Notes: a model not told the origin generated them from the letters alone. Shown: positions 32,637-41,795, numbered from the stretch's first letter. The stretch: 49,026 bases of DNA from Ruegeria arenilitoris (GCF_013035425.1 NZ_WQHX01000013.1:1-49026); one strand, 5' to 3'. A program made the numbers and translations.

Positions 32637-33581
32637 GTGGCTACAAAAGTACATAGACTCAAAGTTGAGACAAACGACTTCGGTCTGCTGGAAGAATCTG
32701 CAGATGGCTGGGATCAGCGCTATAGTCAAATCTCGTCCGGATTGTTCACTGGAAGCATCGAAATGACACAAGTGGGGTCAACGCAAATATTCCGAGAGAA
32801 ATGGGGGCCGAAAATCCACTACAGAGGAACCGCGCCGGCGGAGACTTTCGGAATCGCAATCCCATTTAATCAGTCCGGAACTTCGTGTTGGGTCGGGAAT
32901 AAAGTCGGTTTAAACACTGTAGTTATACAATCCCCAAGCCAAGAGGCGGATATGATGGCAGCCGAGGATTGGGATGCGCTTGTATTCGCGCTTCCAAAAG
33001 ATCGAGCAAGGTCTAACTTTGCAGCTATGTCTGGGAATGGCGAGCTACCGTTTCAGTCTTGTCAGGCGGTAGGCTTAACGCCAAATGCTGCTTTGCAGAT
33101 CAAACACGCAGCACTCTCTTATTTCTATTATTCTTCGAGGGCGCCGTCCGTCGAATTTGATGAAATTGGGCGTCGGTCTGAACAACTTGTGATGCTTTGT
33201 TTATGGGAAATTCTGAAAGCTGTGAATGGCGGCCGAGAGGTTACAGCAAACGAACGCGCATCTAAGATTGTAAGGAAAGCGATCGATTTAGTGGCGGCAA
33301 ACCACGACAAAGTCATCGGCCTCGTGGAAATTTGTGAGACCCTCGGAGTTAGCCTCAGGTCGCTTCACTATGCATTTCAGGAAATAGCGAACACGTCGCC
33401 GGCAAAATGGCTTCGGTTAATCCGGCTAAATCGCGTTCATCGGCTACTTTCCTCAGCTGGCCCCGGCGATGTACAAGTCAAGAGAGTTGCACTAGAGAAT
33501 GGATTTGAGCACCTCGGCCACTTCGGCCAACAATACCGCGCACATTTCGGTTGCCGACCCGTAGACACGCTTCGGTCGTAG
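32637..33581 (+). CDS. AraC-family transcriptional regulator
   Basis: A 314-residue regulator. The C-terminal third holds the two helix-turn-helix motifs of AraC proteins (GLVEICETLGVSLRSLHYAF, VKRVALENGFEHLGHFGQQY) and ends FGCRPVDTLR. The N-terminal part is a sensor-like region without a recognised domain. The start chosen is the GTG at 32637 with GGGGGGAG just upstream. The frame is open to 32193, but that part overlaps the DUF1254 gene and looks non-coding. As the gene divergent from the DUF1254-DUF3604 unit, it is the likely regulator of that unit. Confidence 0.83.
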   Translation: MATKVHRLKVETNDFGLLEESADGWDQRYSQISSGLFTGSIEMTQVGSTQIFREKWGPKIHYRGTAPAETFGIAIPFNQSGTSCWVGNKVGLNTVVIQSPSQEADMMAAEDWDALVFALPKDRARSNFAAMSGNGELPFQSCQAVGLTPNAALQIKHAALSYFYYSSRAPSVEFDEIGRRSEQLVMLCLWEILKAVNGGREVTANERASKIVRKAIDLVAANHDKVIGLVEICETLGVSLRSLHYAFQEIANTSPAKWLRLIRLNRVHRLLSSAGPGDVQVKRVALENGFEHLGHFGQQYRAHFGCRPVDTLRS

Positions 33582-33816
33582 CTGACTTGCTCTGGCAAAC
33601 TCACCAACTTTCAAAAAAGACACAAATTTTCTTTGTGGTAGCTAAGTCCGCAGAGTTGTCGTTCGCTTCGACGCGCTCGGATTTATAATAAGCACACAAG
33701 ACCGACACTAGTGTTTGCCATATAAATCGGATTCCTAAATACGTTGGGCAGGTAAAGCCGGTCTACTCAGAACGCACTCCCTGGCAACGGAGTTAGTCCC
33801 TTAGAAAATACCGCAG

Positions 33817-34653
33817 TCAGTTGTTCTTTTTGTCGGCGTCCAATTGTCCGTTGAACTCGGCACCGAGCACAAAGATCGCCGACATTATGTAGAGAAACAC
33901 TAAGGCTGCCATTACGCCTGCGAGCCCGGCGTAGGTTAAACTGTAAGAGCCGAAGTTCCGAAAATACGAAATGAACAGGTACCCCGCGACGATCCAAAGT
34001 AGGAGCGTCAGGACGATTCCCGGAAGAACACCGGACAACGGACGACGCACCCCGGGAAGCCACAAGTGCGCCGCGCAGAGCGCAATGACCAGGAGACAAA
34101 ACGGTATTCCAACCCGCACCGCATCATGCGGGAAAAAGGTGGCGTAAAGCTTAGGTGAAGTTTCCGAAATGAACTCAAGGTAGATAGGTATTCCAACGGC
34201 AAGCGCTCCGGCCAAGCTCAATATCGCGGCGCCTGACAATACGAAGCTGATGCATAATAGTCGTATCTGCCAGATGGGTCGAGGATCGCGCTCGCGGTAG
34301 GCCCCAGTGATGGCGATACGCGCCGCATCAACCCCGTTTGATGCGAAGAAAATCGCCATGAGCGCTCCGATCGTGAGCCTTTCTCTACTGCTTTGTGCAA
34401 GGACGGCTTCAATTTCCTTTGTAATCGGGATCGCGATCTCGCTGGGCCATGAACCGAATACGAACTCCGAGAGAGTTTCGGGATCGAGTTCGGCGCCAAG
34501 CAGACCAGCGGTCGAAAGTGCGAAAATACAGAACGGGAACAGAGCTAGGATCATAGACATAGCGACGTGGCTGGCGCGCGACCAACCGTAGTCGTTGTTG
34601 AAGCTTCGCCAGGCGCCTACAAGGACCGCTGCATAGTTTTTTTTGTAATTCAA
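33817..34653 (-). CDS. YihY/BrkB family inner-membrane protein
   Basis: A 278-residue protein with about six membrane helices. The family signatures are SRASHVAMSMILALFPFCIF near the N-terminus and LTYAGLAGVMAALVFLYIMSAIFVLGAEFN near the C-terminus. The start is placed at a TTG at 34653 because AGGAGG lies eight bases before it; the GTG three codons earlier (34662) would sit directly on that ribosome site. YihY proteins were once called ribonuclease BN, but that role is not accepted, and their function is unknown. Confidence 0.82.
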   Translation of the reverse strand: MNYKKNYAAVLVGAWRSFNNDYGWSRASHVAMSMILALFPFCIFALSTAGLLGAELDPETLSEFVFGSWPSEIAIPITKEIEAVLAQSSRERLTIGALMAIFFASNGVDAARIAITGAYRERDPRPIWQIRLLCISFVLSGAAILSLAGALAVGIPIYLEFISETSPKLYATFFPHDAVRVGIPFCLLVIALCAAHLWLPGVRRPLSGVLPGIVLTLLLWIVAGYLFISYFRNFGSYSLTYAGLAGVMAALVFLYIMSAIFVLGAEFNGQLDADKKNN

Positions 34654-35073
34654 TGTAGGCACCTCCTTTTACCTAAAGTCATGGCGCCGGAGGTCGTCCC
34701 AGGGAATTGATCGGTGAAAGCCTCTCATTGAGAACATTCCGATCTCGCTCATGCCCGCCGGAGTGTCAAGAAACTGTAAATCGACTCGCGCCTAACATCC
34801 GCCCGTTAGCCGCTTGCCTTGCTTTCGTATTGCGCGACGTCGATACGGTCAACTGTCTTGGTTTGACGCACATGATGCACTGCCTACCCAGATAGAGCAT
34901 TTGCTGGATTCGCTGCCTACGCTCTTTACGAATTGCGATCCACCTAGTATCTGCCTAGTGCGGTGCGCCAATTTGAAGTCTTCGCGGAAGTAATTGCTTT
35001 TTTGCAGCTTCGAAGGTTGAGGTATTGATGTCGAGATCAACGCAAATAGCAGCTAAGTCGCCAGATTAACGCC
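34654..35073. other. Intergenic region, nothing recognised
   Basis: About 420 bases between the divergent YihY/BrkB and second AI-2E genes. It presumably contains both promoters. No gene fragment, RNA gene or repeat of the dispersed family was seen; short open frames here lack ribosome sites and family resemblance. Confidence 0.4.
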
Positions 35074-36267
35074 ATGGCCGCCGATCCCAATGAGACATCT
35101 ACAGCCACGCCTATGTGGTTTATGCTAACGATATCGATACCGATCGTCGTCGGTTTGTTGTGGTTCGGTCGAGATTTCCTGATCCCGCTTGCGGTGACGG
35201 GGCTTCTCTACATTATGTCCTCAGCCTTGGTTGACAGGTTCAAGCGCCTTGTGGTTCTTGGCTGGTCGCCGCCGCAATGGCTGGCCCAACTGCTAAGCGT
35301 CGCAACGGTATTCGGCGCAATCTTTTTGTTCGGCCTTGTCATCTCTTCATCAACTGATGAAGTGCAGGATGCACTGCCTCTCTACCAAGAGCGCTTAAAA
35401 GGGTTGGCAGATCAGGTCGAGGCTTTCGTCGGGCCCAAGGTGGTTACTGCGGTCAGCGGCGCGTTGGCGGAAGTCGACCCAGCCGCATGGCTTGGCGCGG
35501 CAGCAAGCCAGCTTGTCGGTGCGATTTCCACAGTCGCGCTTGTGGCGCTGTACCTAGCCTTCCTGCTGTCGGAACGGCTTGCCTGGGTTGAAAAACTGCC
35601 GCGCCTCGCTCGGTCAGAGGAAGGAACTAAACAAGCGGAAAAGGTGCTGGCGCGTATTTCGACGGGCGTGAAGCAGTACATGTGGGTCAATGCGGTGACC
35701 AGCGCGATGAGCGGGACGGTTGCTTTCGTGATTTTCTGGTGGATTGGCCTCGACTTCGCGCCGCTCTTAGCACTGACTGTATTTTTCGCGGGGTTCATCC
35801 CGAATATCGGCGCCTTTATCGGAATTGCCTTGCCGTCTCTCGTGGCATTCATCCAGTTCGACACCTTTACCCCTTTCCTGATCGTGCTCGTTGGCTACGG
35901 CTTTGCAGACCAGTTCATCGCTAACGTCATTCAGCCGTCGATGCAGGGACGTTCACTGAACTTAAGTACTTTTGTGGTGATGGTGTCCCTCACTTTCTGG
36001 GCAACGGTTTGGGGCGGGATCGGTGCATTTCTTGCAATTCCTATGATGGTCGTCGCGATGGTCGTCTGCGCCGAAATCCCAGCGGTTCGCTGGATCGCTG
36101 TACTTATGTCGACCGACGGGCTTTTGGATACTGAAGACTCCGTCCGGCCGGGACCCGGTTCCGCAAAACGTGCACCGACAGGCGGCGGCTTGCGCCAACG
36201 AAAACAAGCCGAATTCGAAGCAGAGGTAAGGGAATTGCGCGCTGAGCTTGAGAACCGCGACACCTGA
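35074..36267 (+). CDS. AI-2E family transporter, second paralogue
   Basis: A 397-residue inner-membrane protein with about seven to eight membrane segments, an extramembrane stretch (VQDALPLYQERLKGLADQVE) after the third, and the family motif NVIQPSMQGRSLNLSTFVVM. The C-terminus is a charged tail with a short coiled coil (EFEAEVRELRAELENRD). It is clearly diverged from the paralogue at 24599. The ribosome site before the ATG at 35074 is weak. The exported substrate is unknown. Confidence 0.86.
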   Translation: MAADPNETSTATPMWFMLTISIPIVVGLLWFGRDFLIPLAVTGLLYIMSSALVDRFKRLVVLGWSPPQWLAQLLSVATVFGAIFLFGLVISSSTDEVQDALPLYQERLKGLADQVEAFVGPKVVTAVSGALAEVDPAAWLGAAASQLVGAISTVALVALYLAFLLSERLAWVEKLPRLARSEEGTKQAEKVLARISTGVKQYMWVNAVTSAMSGTVAFVIFWWIGLDFAPLLALTVFFAGFIPNIGAFIGIALPSLVAFIQFDTFTPFLIVLVGYGFADQFIANVIQPSMQGRSLNLSTFVVMVSLTFWATVWGGIGAFLAIPMMVVAMVVCAEIPAVRWIAVLMSTDGLLDTEDSVRPGPGSAKRAPTGGGLRQRKQAEFEAEVRELRAELENRDT

Positions 36268-36581
36268 ACCCGCGCGTGGCTGCTGTAAGGTGCATTCGAA
36301 CCAGTAATGGCACGTTAAGTAAGCTGATTTACTGTTGTCGTGCCAATCCATTCCCGAATATTAAATACATAAGTCCGCTTGATGAGCGCGTGCGTAACCA
36401 ACCGTTCCCGCCACAAGCCAAATGCTCCCAAAAAGACCACTTTTCTGAGAACTTTGAGGCCCGAACAGTGATGTATTGCGTCAACAGCACACGGAAAACG
36501 CTACGGTCCTGGTTGGGATTTTCTTGTGCAGCCCGCATTGTGGAATTCAACTTCGGGTACGTAGCGAACGAGGGCTTAGAA
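36268..36581. other. Intergenic region with a long imperfect hairpin
   Basis: About 314 bases between the AI-2E and HdeD genes. At 36309-36344 GGCACG pairs with CGTGCC, and inside it AGTAA pairs with TTACT, forming an interrupted stem. It could be a terminator for the AI-2E gene, although no T-run follows. Nothing else is recognised. Confidence 0.35.
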
Positions 36582-37109
36582 ATGAAAAACAAAATCTTAT
36601 GGATTCTCATGGCGGCAATATCGATTCTGGGCGGCATCTATGCGTTGGCGAACCCAGTGCTGGCCAGTGGTTTCGCAACTATTCTGGTTGGCTGGGTATT
36701 CATAGCGTTGGGCGTCGTTCAAGTCGTTACTGGATTTCGAGCGGAAAGCGCTGGTGCAAAGGTTTGGACCATCCTGCTTGGAGCACTCGCCGTATTCCTC
36801 GGCGTCACAATTCTTGGACATCCGCTGAAGGGCATGATGGCTTTGACGACGATGCTCGCAATTTTGTTCCTTTTTGGAGGCATGGCGAAAATCGTTCTAT
36901 CCTTCGCACTAGAAGACAGGAGGTTTTTCTGGGCCGTTCTGATTTCCGGTATCGCGTCTATCGCATTGGCGGTAATCATTTTTATGAACTGGCCAGTTTC
37001 CGCAGTTTCCGCTCTTGGCATCTTGTTGGGAGTTGAACTGATTTCCGACGGCATCTCTTCTCTCGCGATGGCATTCAGCGACGACGGCGAAGAAGCGCAA
37101 TCCGCTTAA
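36582..37109 (+). CDS. HdeD-family acid-resistance-like membrane protein
   Basis: A 175-residue protein of about six short membrane helices, beginning MKNKILWILMAAISILGG and containing FATILVGWVFIALGVVQVVTG, the pattern of the HdeD/DUF308 family. The ATG at 36582 has GAGGG upstream; a longer frame open from 36276 has no support. HdeD in E. coli contributes to acid resistance at high cell density. The role here is inferred from family only, but fits the envelope-stress character of the block. Confidence 0.82.
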   Translation: MKNKILWILMAAISILGGIYALANPVLASGFATILVGWVFIALGVVQVVTGFRAESAGAKVWTILLGALAVFLGVTILGHPLKGMMALTTMLAILFLFGGMAKIVLSFALEDRRFFWAVLISGIASIALAVIIFMNWPVSAVSALGILLGVELISDGISSLAMAFSDDGEEAQSA

Positions 37110-37170
37110 GCGGCTGAACTTGGCAGCGCTCAACACGACGTCTGATATCACTACCGGAATTATCGGGCCC

Positions 37171-37192
37171 AAAGAGCCGTCACAAGCTCTTT
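37171..37192. terminator. Possible bidirectional terminator hairpin
   Basis: AAAGAGC at 37171-37177 pairs with GCTCTTT at 37186-37192 around an 8-base loop. It lies between the convergent ends of the HdeD gene and the sulfatase relic. The A-rich and T-rich stem ends suit termination in both directions, though no long T-run follows. Confidence 0.4.
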
Positions 37193-37211
37193 GAGCGTTA
37201 GATTACTCTGC

Positions 37212-37832
37212 CTAGTCTTGTTCGCCTGGACCAAGCGGCAAGTTCGAAACAGAAAAACTCCCGGGCTTCTGCCGTTGCGGAAATTCTTTGAAAGTCGCCA
37301 CCAGCTCGGCCATCTGTGCCTGAGCAAGCTGAATTGTATACATGCGAGAGGCGGACCATTTTGTATACATACCGCCAACATTCACAGCGGTCTCAAATGG
37401 ATCAGCGCGTAGGTTGGTCACATCGGGCCAAGCCAGAGGCGTCAATGGCTGCTTCCAAACACCAAAGCCATGACCTTCTTGCTTAGAGAACATGACTTTA
37501 AGATCGCCTACACGTACAGCCGATATGTCGCCTGTATCGGTAAAATAATAGATCTCGTTTCTTGGACCGGCTCCTTCGCCACCAGATTTCAGGTACTCAA
37601 GCATGTCGTAACCATCCAGATGTACTTTGAAATTTTTGTCTCCAGCTTGATAGCCGTCCAGAAGCTGCTCTTTAACGTCTGGAACGCCCGCGGCTGCCAA
37701 AAGGGTCGGCATCCAATCCATGTGGTGTACAATTCCGTTTACGACTTTGCCTTCTGGAAAATTACCGGGCCACCGCACCAAAGCAGGAACACGAAAGCCG
37801 CCTTCCCAAGTGGTTGCTTTCCCTTCATGACC
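37212..37832 (-). pseudogene. Arylsulfatase, C-terminal half only
   Basis: About 207 residues match the C-terminal half of a type I sulfatase: GKATTWEGGFRVPALVRWPG, HHMDWMPTLLAAAGVPD, LDGYDMLEYLKS and the end FPQRQKPGSFSV. The N-terminal half, with the formylglycine C-x-P-S-R site and most metal ligands, is missing, so it cannot be active. Homology stops at about 37832, within some 15 bases of where a GcvT-type fragment begins on the other strand. The frame runs on to 37913, but that part is the antisense of the other fragment. This is a deletion or recombination scar. Confidence 0.8.
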
Positions 37833-37844
37833 TGTCAGGACATT

Positions 37845-38450
37845 GACGTCGGCTATTGGGTGGTGAAAGCCTTCCGCGTGACGTTCGTGGGCGAGCTTGG
37901 CTGGGAACTGCAAGTACCCTCATACGCCGCCGTTCAGGTCTATAATCTGCTAAAGGAAGCAGGCAAAGAGTTCGGCCTGCGCGATGCGGGCATGCAAACC
38001 CTGAACTCGCTGCGTCTTGAGAAAGCTTACCGCGATTTTGGCCTCGATGTGGACAACACTGACAACCCGATCTCCGCAGGCCTTGGCTTTGCCGTGAAAC
38101 TCGACAAACCCGGCGGCTTCATCGGTCGCGATGCTCTTGCCGCGATCAAAGCCGAAGGCGTGCCAAAGGTAAGGATGCTGCAATTCTTGCTGAAAGATCC
38201 CGAACCGCTGCTTTACGGAAACGAGTGCCTCTATCTGAACGGAACCGAGGTCGGCCATCTGCAAATTGGTGGATATGGCCACTCGCTTGGCGGGGCTGTC
38301 GGTATTGGCTTCGCTGAGCTGGACGCGCCCCTCACAACGGCCATCATTAGTGAGGGAACGTGGGAGGTCGAAGTGGCGGGGGAACGCATACCCGCAACGG
38401 CCTCGTTGAAGCCCTTGTTTGATCCAAAGATGGAGAAGATAAAGTCTTGA
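37845..38450 (+). pseudogene. GcvT/dimethylglycine (or sarcosine) dehydrogenase-like, C-terminal part only
   Basis: About 200 residues match the C-terminal aminomethyltransferase-like region of DMGDH/sarcosine dehydrogenase-type flavoproteins: VKAFRVTFVGELGWELQVP, LRDAGMQTLNSLRLEKAYRD, DNPISAGLGFAVKLDK and GYGHSLGGAVGIGF. The FAD-binding N-terminal part is absent. The frame is open upstream through the antisense of the sulfatase relic, but homology starts only at about 37845. It is therefore a truncated relic. It hints that the source locus handled N-methylated amines, as the catabolic island may also do. Confidence 0.8.
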
Positions 38451-38908
38451 GTTATTCTCTAACCCTATGATCTGCAGCGCGCAAACAAAGCCTCGCTTTG
38501 CGTGCTTTGCTAGCTTTCGTTTTCCGCAGCCTTTCAGACAAACACTACCTAGGCGAGCGCTTTCATCAGCTTTGCGGATTCTTTTTTCATCACAAGTGCT
38601 GAACGCTTCGCCACTAACCAAGTTCATTTTGGGCTCGGAGCAGCCGTTCGCTGCGCCGTGCATCAATGTCTGCTCTGCGGACGAAGCCGACCTTCTCTGC
38701 ACTTGCGCCAATGGCTGCTTCCGAGCGTATTGTGATTTCGGGGCGTCGCAGTCTAACTTCTCGAGCTACACCGTTCATCGCGCACGCCGGCAAAACAGTT
38801 TCTTGGACCCAAGGGCTCACCTGGCAAACTTGTGTTTATGCATTTTCGCTAGGTGGAGACATCCGATCCTCGTACACAGGTTTCGTCAATACGAAAGGGC
38901 GACTGGAA
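38451..38908. other. Intergenic region with hairpin and dispersed repeat
   Basis: About 458 bases. CAAAGC-CTC-GCTTTG at 38486-38500 is a perfect 6-base hairpin shortly after the GcvT relic. Copy B of the dispersed repeat is at 38627-38693. No gene is recognised; a plus-strand frame from 38666 runs into the aldolase gene, but its first 81 codons look non-coding. Confidence 0.4.
38627..38693. repeat. Dispersed TTTGGGCTC repeat, copy B
   Basis: It starts TTTTGGGCTCGGAGC, continues with CCGTTCGCTGC and ends CTGCGGACGAAGCCGACC. It shares the head and the TGCGGAC-xx-AGC tail with copies A and E. Confidence 0.6.
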
Positions 38909-39709
38909 ATGAAACTTAAGGAAAAGCTCGCAAACCCAATTTACAAAATATGTTCGGAACTTTGTGTCATCCCGTCCGCCACCGTTACGCAAGCTCTCGC
39001 CTCCACCGGCATCGACTGCTTGATAATTGATCAGGAGCACGCCGCAACAAACCCGGAAACGTTACATGCGATGATTGCTGCCACTCAGGGCACCGATTGT
39101 GCACCGTTGGTCCGGGTCATTGATCACAATACAGCAAACGTAAAACTTGCTCTTGATCTCGGAGCAGAGGGTATTGTGTTTCCACTGGTCCGAACGCCAG
39201 AAGAGGCTGCTCATTGCGTGGCTACAATGCGTTATCCGCCCAAAGGTGTTCGTGGTTGGGGTGCATTCGTCGCGCATTCGAGGTGGGGCACATCAGTGCC
39301 CGAGTACCTACCGGAATGTGGCGAAAAAACTGTGTGTTGTCTGTTGATAGAGACGCCGGAGGCGGTCGAAAACATCGACGCAATTTTCGCTACCGATGGG
39401 GTTGATATGGCAGTTGTTGCACTCTTTGATTTGTCCACGACGCTTGGGGTTTCTGGTCAATTTGAACATCCTAAGGTTCTAGAAGCCGTTGATACAATCG
39501 AAAAAGCTGCACAGCGCGCCGAGATGCCGCTTGGAGGCCCCTTTGCGTCAACCAAATCAGAGGTCGACGCCCTGTTCGCCCGTGGGTATCGGATCGTAGC
39601 AGGTGTCGACCTCCTACAACTTAAGGGGATTGTCGCGAACCTTGTTGCTAGCGTTCGCTCCGATCCTGAAGACAACCTCACTGAATCTGGCGAAGCGCCC
39701 TCTCAGTAA
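38909..39709 (+). CDS. HpcH/HpaI family aldolase
   Basis: A 266-residue class II pyruvate aldolase-like protein. Visible features are the LIIDQEHAATNPETL loop with the catalytic His, LDLGAEGIVFPLVRTPEEA (metal and substrate site), KGVRGWGAF, and LIETPEAVENIDAI carrying the metal-binding Glu. Family members split 4-hydroxy-2-oxo acids to pyruvate and an aldehyde, or the reverse. The ATG at 38909 is chosen. An MFS transporter converges downstream and a cupin follows, suggesting a small carboxylic-acid utilisation set. The C-terminal tail after SVRSDPEDN is variable. Confidence 0.83.
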   Translation: MKLKEKLANPIYKICSELCVIPSATVTQALASTGIDCLIIDQEHAATNPETLHAMIAATQGTDCAPLVRVIDHNTANVKLALDLGAEGIVFPLVRTPEEAAHCVATMRYPPKGVRGWGAFVAHSRWGTSVPEYLPECGEKTVCCLLIETPEAVENIDAIFATDGVDMAVVALFDLSTTLGVSGQFEHPKVLEAVDTIEKAAQRAEMPLGGPFASTKSEVDALFARGYRIVAGVDLLQLKGIVANLVASVRSDPEDNLTESGEAPSQ

Positions 39710-39740
39710 AGCGGACATTGGCCATTCCAAGTATGGAAAG

Positions 39741-39786
39741 CACTTTGGGCTCGGTGCGGTCACCTGACGGATTTACTCAGATGGCC
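39741..39786. repeat. Dispersed TTTGGGCTC repeat, copy C (hairpin type)
   Basis: The CTTTGGGCTCGG head is followed by GTCACCTGA (39759-39767), a 9-base loop and TCAGATGGC (39777-39785), which pair except at one C-A position. Stem and loop lengths are the same as in copies D and F. Confidence 0.65.
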
Positions 39787-39963
39787 GGTTAGCGGCTTTG
39801 AGCGGACGTTCACCCCCGAAAACTCGGAGTTTCGAACAGGAACGACCGCTTTCACCAAAAGCGGGCGCTCTCCCAAATCTTGGCTACGACCGGCTTGCGG
39901 ACTGAGCCGCCATCTGTTTTGGATTGGGGGCGCCGGAGCCATTACTACAATAGAGCTGTGAAA

Positions 39964-41130
39964 TTATCTCTCGTCGACAGGCAGGGTCGCCGTTCTGCAA
40001 AAACCTATGAAGGCAACAATAGCGGCAGCCATCATCACAGAGGCCATCGTAAAAGCCACATTTACATTCCCAAAGTGATCAGAAATTGCTCCGGCCATCG
40101 GTGGGGCAATCATCATCATGGCATAGTATATCGAATAAAATACTCCTGTCCCAAAGGCGCGTGCATGCTGAGGCAGGATCAAACTCGGCATTGAGACAAT
40201 CGGTCCCGGACCAAATCCGACCACCAGTCCTCCGACAACAAGAACGACCGGGATGTAGGAAATTGGCACGTAAAGTAGCGCCGGATACAACACAACGCCA
40301 GTAATCAGGCTGGCCAAAATCACGGTGTCCCACCGCCCTGTTCGGTCGGCCATCCATCCGCCTAGGGGAATGGCAATTGTACCAGCCAAAATATTGAAAC
40401 TTATCGCTGAACTTGCCCCGGCTGCAGAAAAACCGCGTTCAATGAGTATGAGGGTACCGAACCCGATAATCATCCCAAAAGCAGCATTGTACAAAGCCCA
40501 AAGGGCCGCCACATACGACAATGGAACCCAAGGCAGGCTGGTCAGGCTTATTTTCCTACCGCCGCTGCTGGCGCCTGCGGGTGACCGATAGGCCAAGCTG
40601 AACAACACTAGTGCTGTGATCGTCGCAGCGGATACACCGGCCCATGCCAACTTTAGTCCACCGACCTCGGCCAGTGACGGCAATATCAACAGTGCCAAAG
40701 CAATTCCTAATGGCCACGAACTAATGAAAATAGCCATCGCAGTGGCGATGTTGTGCCGTGCGAACCAATCAATAACCATCTTGGTCATCAAAACGTTGAT
40801 CACAACTCCACCGGCACCAGAGATCACACGCCCTATCATGGCCCAGGTCAACGAAGTCGAATATGCAACAATCAAACCGCCAGCCACCATCAGAACGAGG
40901 CTGAACAAAACAATTCGTCTGTCTCCAAGCCATGTAGCGACCACACCGCCAAGGGTCGCAATGATTACACCCGGCCCGAGATAAAGGCCTATCAGCAATC
41001 CGATGTCGACAAGAGTGAAGGCTAGGCTGTCGATAATTGTCGGGGATAATGCGGCGACCGACTGAAATTGGAAAGCCATCGTTGTTCGGGCAAAGAACAA
41101 AACAAATAAAATGAGCCAGCGCATCTTCAT
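39964..41130 (-). CDS. MFS transporter
   Basis: A 388-residue inner-membrane transporter with about twelve membrane helices. The cytoplasmic loop ATWLGDRRIVL is the A-motif region between helices 2 and 3, and its counterpart LGGWMADRTGRWDT follows in the second half. The ATG at 41130 has AAGGGA about ten bases upstream. It converges with the aldolase gene. The protein most resembles carboxylate or nitrate/nitrite-type MFS members in general layout; the substrate is unknown, and uptake of an organic acid used by the aldolase is a guess from position only. Confidence 0.83.
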   Translation of the reverse strand: MKMRWLILFVLFFARTTMAFQFQSVAALSPTIIDSLAFTLVDIGLLIGLYLGPGVIIATLGGVVATWLGDRRIVLFSLVLMVAGGLIVAYSTSLTWAMIGRVISGAGGVVINVLMTKMVIDWFARHNIATAMAIFISSWPLGIALALLILPSLAEVGGLKLAWAGVSAATITALVLFSLAYRSPAGASSGGRKISLTSLPWVPLSYVAALWALYNAAFGMIIGFGTLILIERGFSAAGASSAISFNILAGTIAIPLGGWMADRTGRWDTVILASLITGVVLYPALLYVPISYIPVVLVVGGLVVGFGPGPIVSMPSLILPQHARAFGTGVFYSIYYAMMMIAPPMAGAISDHFGNVNVAFTMASVMMAAAIVAFIGFCRTATLPVDER

Positions 41131-41328
41131 AGCGTTTATCCCTTTGAAGTCAATCGCACTGTGTGACTAAAATGCAGTGTGCGGCCAATCCACGACCTTA
41201 GTTCCGTGGGCGGGCTTCGGGCAAGATTATTGCACCCGTCTTGAAAACCAACTTTAATGGTTGGAATCACTTATGAACTACAGTATTCGAGAACCCTCAG
41301 CTCCAGTTCGCAATTGCGGCGCAAGTCA

Positions 41329-41372
41329 CAATGGGCTCAACTGGGACACCTGAGCGTTTCGGTCAGATGTCC
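41329..41372. repeat. Dispersed GGGCTC repeat, copy D (hairpin type)
   Basis: An ATGGGCTCAACTGG head is followed by GACACCTGA (41345-41353), a 9-base loop and TCAGATGTC (41363-41371). The arms pair except at one C-A position, as in copy C. Confidence 0.65.
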
Positions 41373-41417
41373 GACGCGCCGCCATTATCGGACGTGACGG
41401 ATTTCCAAAAGCAGCAT

Positions 41418-41795
41418 TTATTCTAGTGCAATCATAACTGCTAATGCTTCGCCATTAATCGGTCTGGCGCCGTGTCCTTTTCCGGTTGTATCCTCCATTA
41501 GAACGCGATCACCTGCTTTGAATAGCTGGGTTTCGCCGCCGCTTGTCCAGCCCTCGACCTCTCCTTCGAGCAAGATGAACAACTGTCGTCGTGGCGACGG
41601 GTGAGCACCATCATTCCAATGTTCCGGAAATCGCACCCAGCGGATACTTTGCGCTTCCATTGGCTCTAACGAAACTTCTAATGGAGGCGCAGGAGGTGCA
41701 TACTGCACGGACGACATAGTGGCCTCAAGTTCTTCGAAGTGGCTTTCTCCGTCATCATCAGCATAGAGGCGAAAAAACTTAACTGTGCTCGGCAT
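41418..41795 (-). CDS. Cupin-domain protein
   Basis: A 125-residue single-domain cupin. The second half shows the cupin pattern: RRQLFILLEGEVEGWTSGGE, then FKAGDRVLMEDTTGKGHGARP. The first motif lacks the usual HxH pair, having HWNDGAHPSPRRQ instead, so metal binding is uncertain. No signal peptide is seen. It lies upstream of the MFS gene on the same strand with a 287-base gap that holds repeat copy D, so co-transcription is doubtful. The function cannot be assigned beyond small-molecule binding or isomerase-type chemistry. Confidence 0.75.
   Translation of the reverse strand: MPSTVKFFRLYADDDGESHFEELEATMSSVQYAPPAPPLEVSLEPMEAQSIRWVRFPEHWNDGAHPSPRRQLFILLEGEVEGWTSGGETQLFKAGDRVLMEDTTGKGHGARPINGEALAVMIALE

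Noticed and set aside
37470..37844. Coding sequence upstream of the GcvT-type relic on the plus strand
   Set aside because: This part is the antisense of the sulfatase relic and shows no resemblance to the FAD domain expected there.
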